From Blepharisma stoltei (Eukaryota > Ciliophora > Heterotrichea > Heterotrichida > Blepharismidae), in contig CAJZBQ010000009.1 of the NCBI GenBank assembly GCA_914767885.1, forward strand, positions 1-64,000: a DNA stretch of 64,000 nucleotides, in the 5' to 3' direction. Shown here in pieces: positions 61,044 to 64,000 of this stretch. The notes beneath the pieces are model-generated. The model made no database searches, was not told where the DNA came from, and saw only the letters and a list, made by a program, of their open reading frames with translations. The position numbers and the translations under genes were made by a program. Positions within the stretch are counted from its first letter, which is position 1. Each line of letters opens with the position of its first letter.

Positions 61044-64000
61044 TTAAATTAATATGCGATTTTTTAAGTCTTTGTATTTAAATCTTGAGCATTCACTAGA
61101 CAATTTGTTGGGAGCGATTTCGCTTGATGCTGTTTCTAAGGTTTTTATGTGTTCTAGAATATCATCAAGCTTATGCTGGTTGCTTTTAGTATATTCTACA
61201 AGCTTTTTTAAATTTTTTCTTATTGTGCGAACACGGCCTTCCCATAGTGCTGATGATAAGTCATCAGCTCCGTCTCTTTGTATGCATTGCTGGATATACT
61301 TTTTTTGGTTATTTTTTCTTTTTCATAATAAGCCTGCTTCCATTTCTAGTACTAAGCTTGCAACTTCTTTGGCATTTGCAGTCAGCATTGAATATTGAAC
61401 TCTTTCGAAAGTATCTCCCATCATGGCAATAAGTAAATTCATCAGTATTAGAGGATTTAAGAATAAGGCAAAAACAAACATAGACCATTCCAGCCATGTG
61501 GCCTCTTCTAAAAAGAATTGCCCAAAATTCACCAATAATATGTTTAGTAAAGTATGATTCAGTGTGGTGTCAGAATCACTAGAAAAATAAAAAGAATATC
61601 CAGCAGCCAAAGTTGCCATAAGAAGAATAAGAAGAAAGGAGCTGATATCTTTTATGATTTCTATAATCATCCTTATCATATATCTCGTTCTATCAAACAT
61701 CCGAAATATCGCAATTGACCTCATAAGTGAAAAAAATATTGCATAAGTGAATGGCCACTGGAGATCTTTGCTATCAGCATGTCCTAAGGAAAGACCTAAG
61801 CAAATATAAAGAGTAGAAACCTTTAAGAGATCCAAAACATTCCAAATATCGCCAAAATATGTGAAACAAAGCTGATAGACTTGCAAAAGCTCATAAACTA
61901 AGTATCATGTGTTAAAAATAAATAAAATAAAAATATGATTGATTTCATACATATTGAATAATGTATAAGAAATCAATAATGCCAAATAAATCAATGATAC
62001 TATAGACTGAAATCATAAAAATTTTTTTATTTGTGAAAATTTGTATTTTAATATTGCTTGTATTAAAGGCGTTTGAAAAAGTTCTGTATTTTCACAGTTC
62101 ATTAAGCAGAATAAAAATGAAATACTGTCATCAGCACCTGAATTTAAAGCAAATTTGCATAAGCTTGCTCTAAAAATAACGCTCTCTCCAGCATCGTCTC
62201 CAGTTTTGCAAAGGGCTTCACATTTAATGCTTCTTGTTTTGCTTAAAATAATGTTTTTCTTTTTAACGAGCCCAAAAACAGCGAGGTCTTTTTTGTGGTG
62301 CTCTGGAAATGCGGCAGAAAATAGAAGATGTGTATTTGATAAATGACATTGTATTTTTTGAAAGTGTGCATTTCATCGAAACACATTCAGCCAAAAATCT
62401 TTAAATAGTGTGACATTTCGTCGAAATTTAATTTTTTGGGTCAAATGTCTCACTATCAAAAAGATTTTCGACCAATTTTCCACAAAATATAATTCGGTGA
62501 AATACACACTATCAAAAGTGAACGATCATTAATCCTAAACCAGTATTTGATAAATTGTGTATTTGGGGAGAATAGTGATTATGTCTTCTAGCGAGTGAAA
62601 AATATAAGGGTTTTTGGGAGCGTAGTATTTGGCTAGATATTTAATTATCATATCAGCTGACCTAAAAGCTTTTCTTGACAGTGCTATTGACAATGGATTT
62701 TCTCCAGTGTCCATTATCAAAAATCTGCAGCTTGCTTTCATAGCTTTTTTGATATCTTGCCATTTATTCAAATACGCATAAATATGCAAAACATTGACTC
62801 TTCAAGGAAAAATAATATAGTCATTTCATTGGCTTGTAAAGTGGACCTTTTTGCCTTTCAGCAAGTTTTTTAGATATAAAAGAAATAAAAATGAGTCTTT
62901 TTGAGGAAAAACTGTAAAATTTCTTTCAATAAACATTAAATTCCTGATGAAAATCCTAGAGCTGGAGCTATGGATGAATCTTGAGGTCTTCGGATTTTCA
63001 ATTATTGCATTAATATGTCCTTGGTTTTTAAACCTAAACAGTTCAACTCTTTCAGCAATAGACCACACAATGAGATCCCCATCTCTGCTTCCAGAGTATG
63101 CATAATTTTCATCATTTGTTATCAGGACAGAATTTATATATGCATTATGGCCTTGCAATTTGGTATCAATAGGAGATCCATCTAAGTCTCAAATTTTCAC
63201 TTTACCATCACAGCTTCCTGAAGCTAGCATCTTTTCACTTTTGGACAATGATAATTTCTTTACTGGGTCGCCATGAGCGTTTATTAATTTTATCTGCTTC
63301 ATGGTATATAAATCTCAGATTCTTATTGTCTTATCATAGCTGCACGAGTATAAAGTAAAACTTTTTTTTGCCAGTGCCATATTAGACACAGCATTTCAAT
63401 GTCCAACTAATACATTAATTTTATTCCTTGTTTCTATATCTCAGATAGTAATATTCCCTGATGCTCCTCCAGCTAGTAAAAGATTTGTATTGCAAGCGAC
63501 ACAGAAAAACATTTTTTCATCAGACGTCAAAATGCATGAACATTTTCTTTCATTTGTGTCCCAGATTCTAACTGTGCCATCTTCACTTGCAGAATATAAT
63601 AAATAGTTGTTATGAGACAATTCTAAGTCTCTGATTCCTTTTTCATGACCACATAGTTTGCCAATCAACCCATACTTTTCACTGGAAAGAGATCATATAC
63701 AAATTGTCATATCGAAGCTTGAGGAATATAAAGTAAGGCAGTCTGAGCTTAAAACGAGATCTGTAACTGCTTCTTTATGTCCTGTTAATTTATCAATTTT
63801 TTCATTCTGTTCATATAAGTTTCAAATTTTTAAAGTCTTGTCTAAGCTTACAGTAAATAGATTTTTTCCATCTGAAGATATACAGATATCCACAATTGTG
63901 CCATCATGGGCTGTAAAGTTACCACAAGCTTCAGAGTCGTTACCTTGTAAATCCCAAAATCTGACTGAGTTATCAAAAGTTCCAGCAATGATATATCTCC
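61044..64000 (-). CDS. WD40-repeat / TRP-like ion channel fusion (N-terminus beyond window, one IES)
   Basis: Reads from beyond 64000 to TAA 61044. First come at least seven WD40 repeats ('VRFWDLQG', 'LKIWNLYEQ', 'ICIWSLSS', 'VRIWDTNE', 'ITIWDIET', 'IRIWDLYT', 'VKIWDLDG', 'LIVWSIAE'), several W being TGA. Then a linker with ankyrin-like character ('MDTGENPLSIALSRKAFRSADMIIKYL'). After the IES come about six membrane helices ('IVSLIYLALLISYTLF', 'IFILFIFNTWYLVYELL', 'GDIWNVLDLLKVSTLYICLGL', 'FTYAIFFSLMRSIAIFRMF', 'FLLILLMATLAAGYSFYF', pore-like 'LVNFGQFFLEEATW', 'FVFALFLNPLILMNLLIAMMGDTFE'), the TRP/polycystin-type plan, and a basic C-terminal coiled region. Probably a cation channel with a built-in scaffold. 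Confidence 0.85.
62340..62543. mobile_element. Putative IES (204 bp), MITE family D, in the channel gene
   Basis: Inverted inner ends (GTGTGCATTTCATCGAAA against TAGTGTGTATTTCACCGAAT) identify family D, also found nested at 36890. TA-to-TA removal gives 'PKYTIYQI-SNTHLLFSAAFPEHHKKD' in frame. Both sides carry GTATTTGATAAAT, but cutting at equivalent positions (211 bp) would break the frame. Confidence 0.8.

Noticed and set aside
62340-62550. Excision of the channel insert at equivalent positions of the GTATTTGATAAAT repeat (211 bp)
   Set aside because: It shifts the frame and gives an early stop; the 204-bp alternative is in frame and yields a sensible channel sequence.

Overview
Kind of organism. 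The window is one end of a chromosome from an AT-rich ciliate, most likely a heterotrich close to Blepharisma. It opens with about 2.7 kb of an 8-bp telomere repeat, CCCTAACA, the unit I know from heterotrichs. Its genes read through only if TGA is tryptophan (WD40 'IWD' motifs, a myosin IQ motif, a conserved W in a gene family) while TAA and TAG stay as stops. The species is an inference; the repeat and the code are seen directly.

Germline state. Many genes are cut by inserts that start and end at TA and that, removed with one TA kept, restore the reading frame and often the exact length of the protein. This is how ciliate internal eliminated sequences (IESs) behave, so I read the window as micronuclear (germline) DNA rather than processed macronuclear DNA. 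I place about 20 such inserts (about 70 to 870 bp). No 15-16 nt introns were needed for any gene.

Layout. 1-2714: telomere. 2715-22300: subtelomeric zone of a diverged gene family of unknown function (about 265-305 aa), intact or broken copies on the + strand, mixed with SINE-like retroelements with TAATCC-type tails, foldback elements, C-rich MITEs and a non-LTR reverse transcriptase remnant. 22300-28573: a C-rich MITE of a second type and a 1410-aa secreted/type I membrane protein on the - strand, with a broken 5' copy of it beside. 28574-38470: more family copies (one on the - strand), SINEs and nested MITEs. 38690-41059: two tandem Myb-like genes. 41927-64000: dense ordinary genes: a small proline-rich protein split by a large nested insert, an FHA/RING-CH protein, a protein kinase, a TARBP1-like tRNA 2'-O-methyltransferase, a small membrane protein, a myosin with C-terminal RCC1 repeats, a predicted lipid-anchored protein, a PP2C phosphatase, a GST, a mitochondrial IF-3 (possibly with an acidic tail behind an IES) and a WD40/ion-channel fusion running off the right edge.

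How it fits together. The housekeeping genes are unrelated in function and closely packed. The unifying theme is the eliminated DNA: short unique IESs, TIR-bearing MITEs, SINEs inside IESs, and IESs inside MITEs. The inserts obey the reading frame only after TA-to-TA removal, and one IES position is shared by four members of the subtelomeric family, so the window records both old, inherited IESs and recent arrivals.
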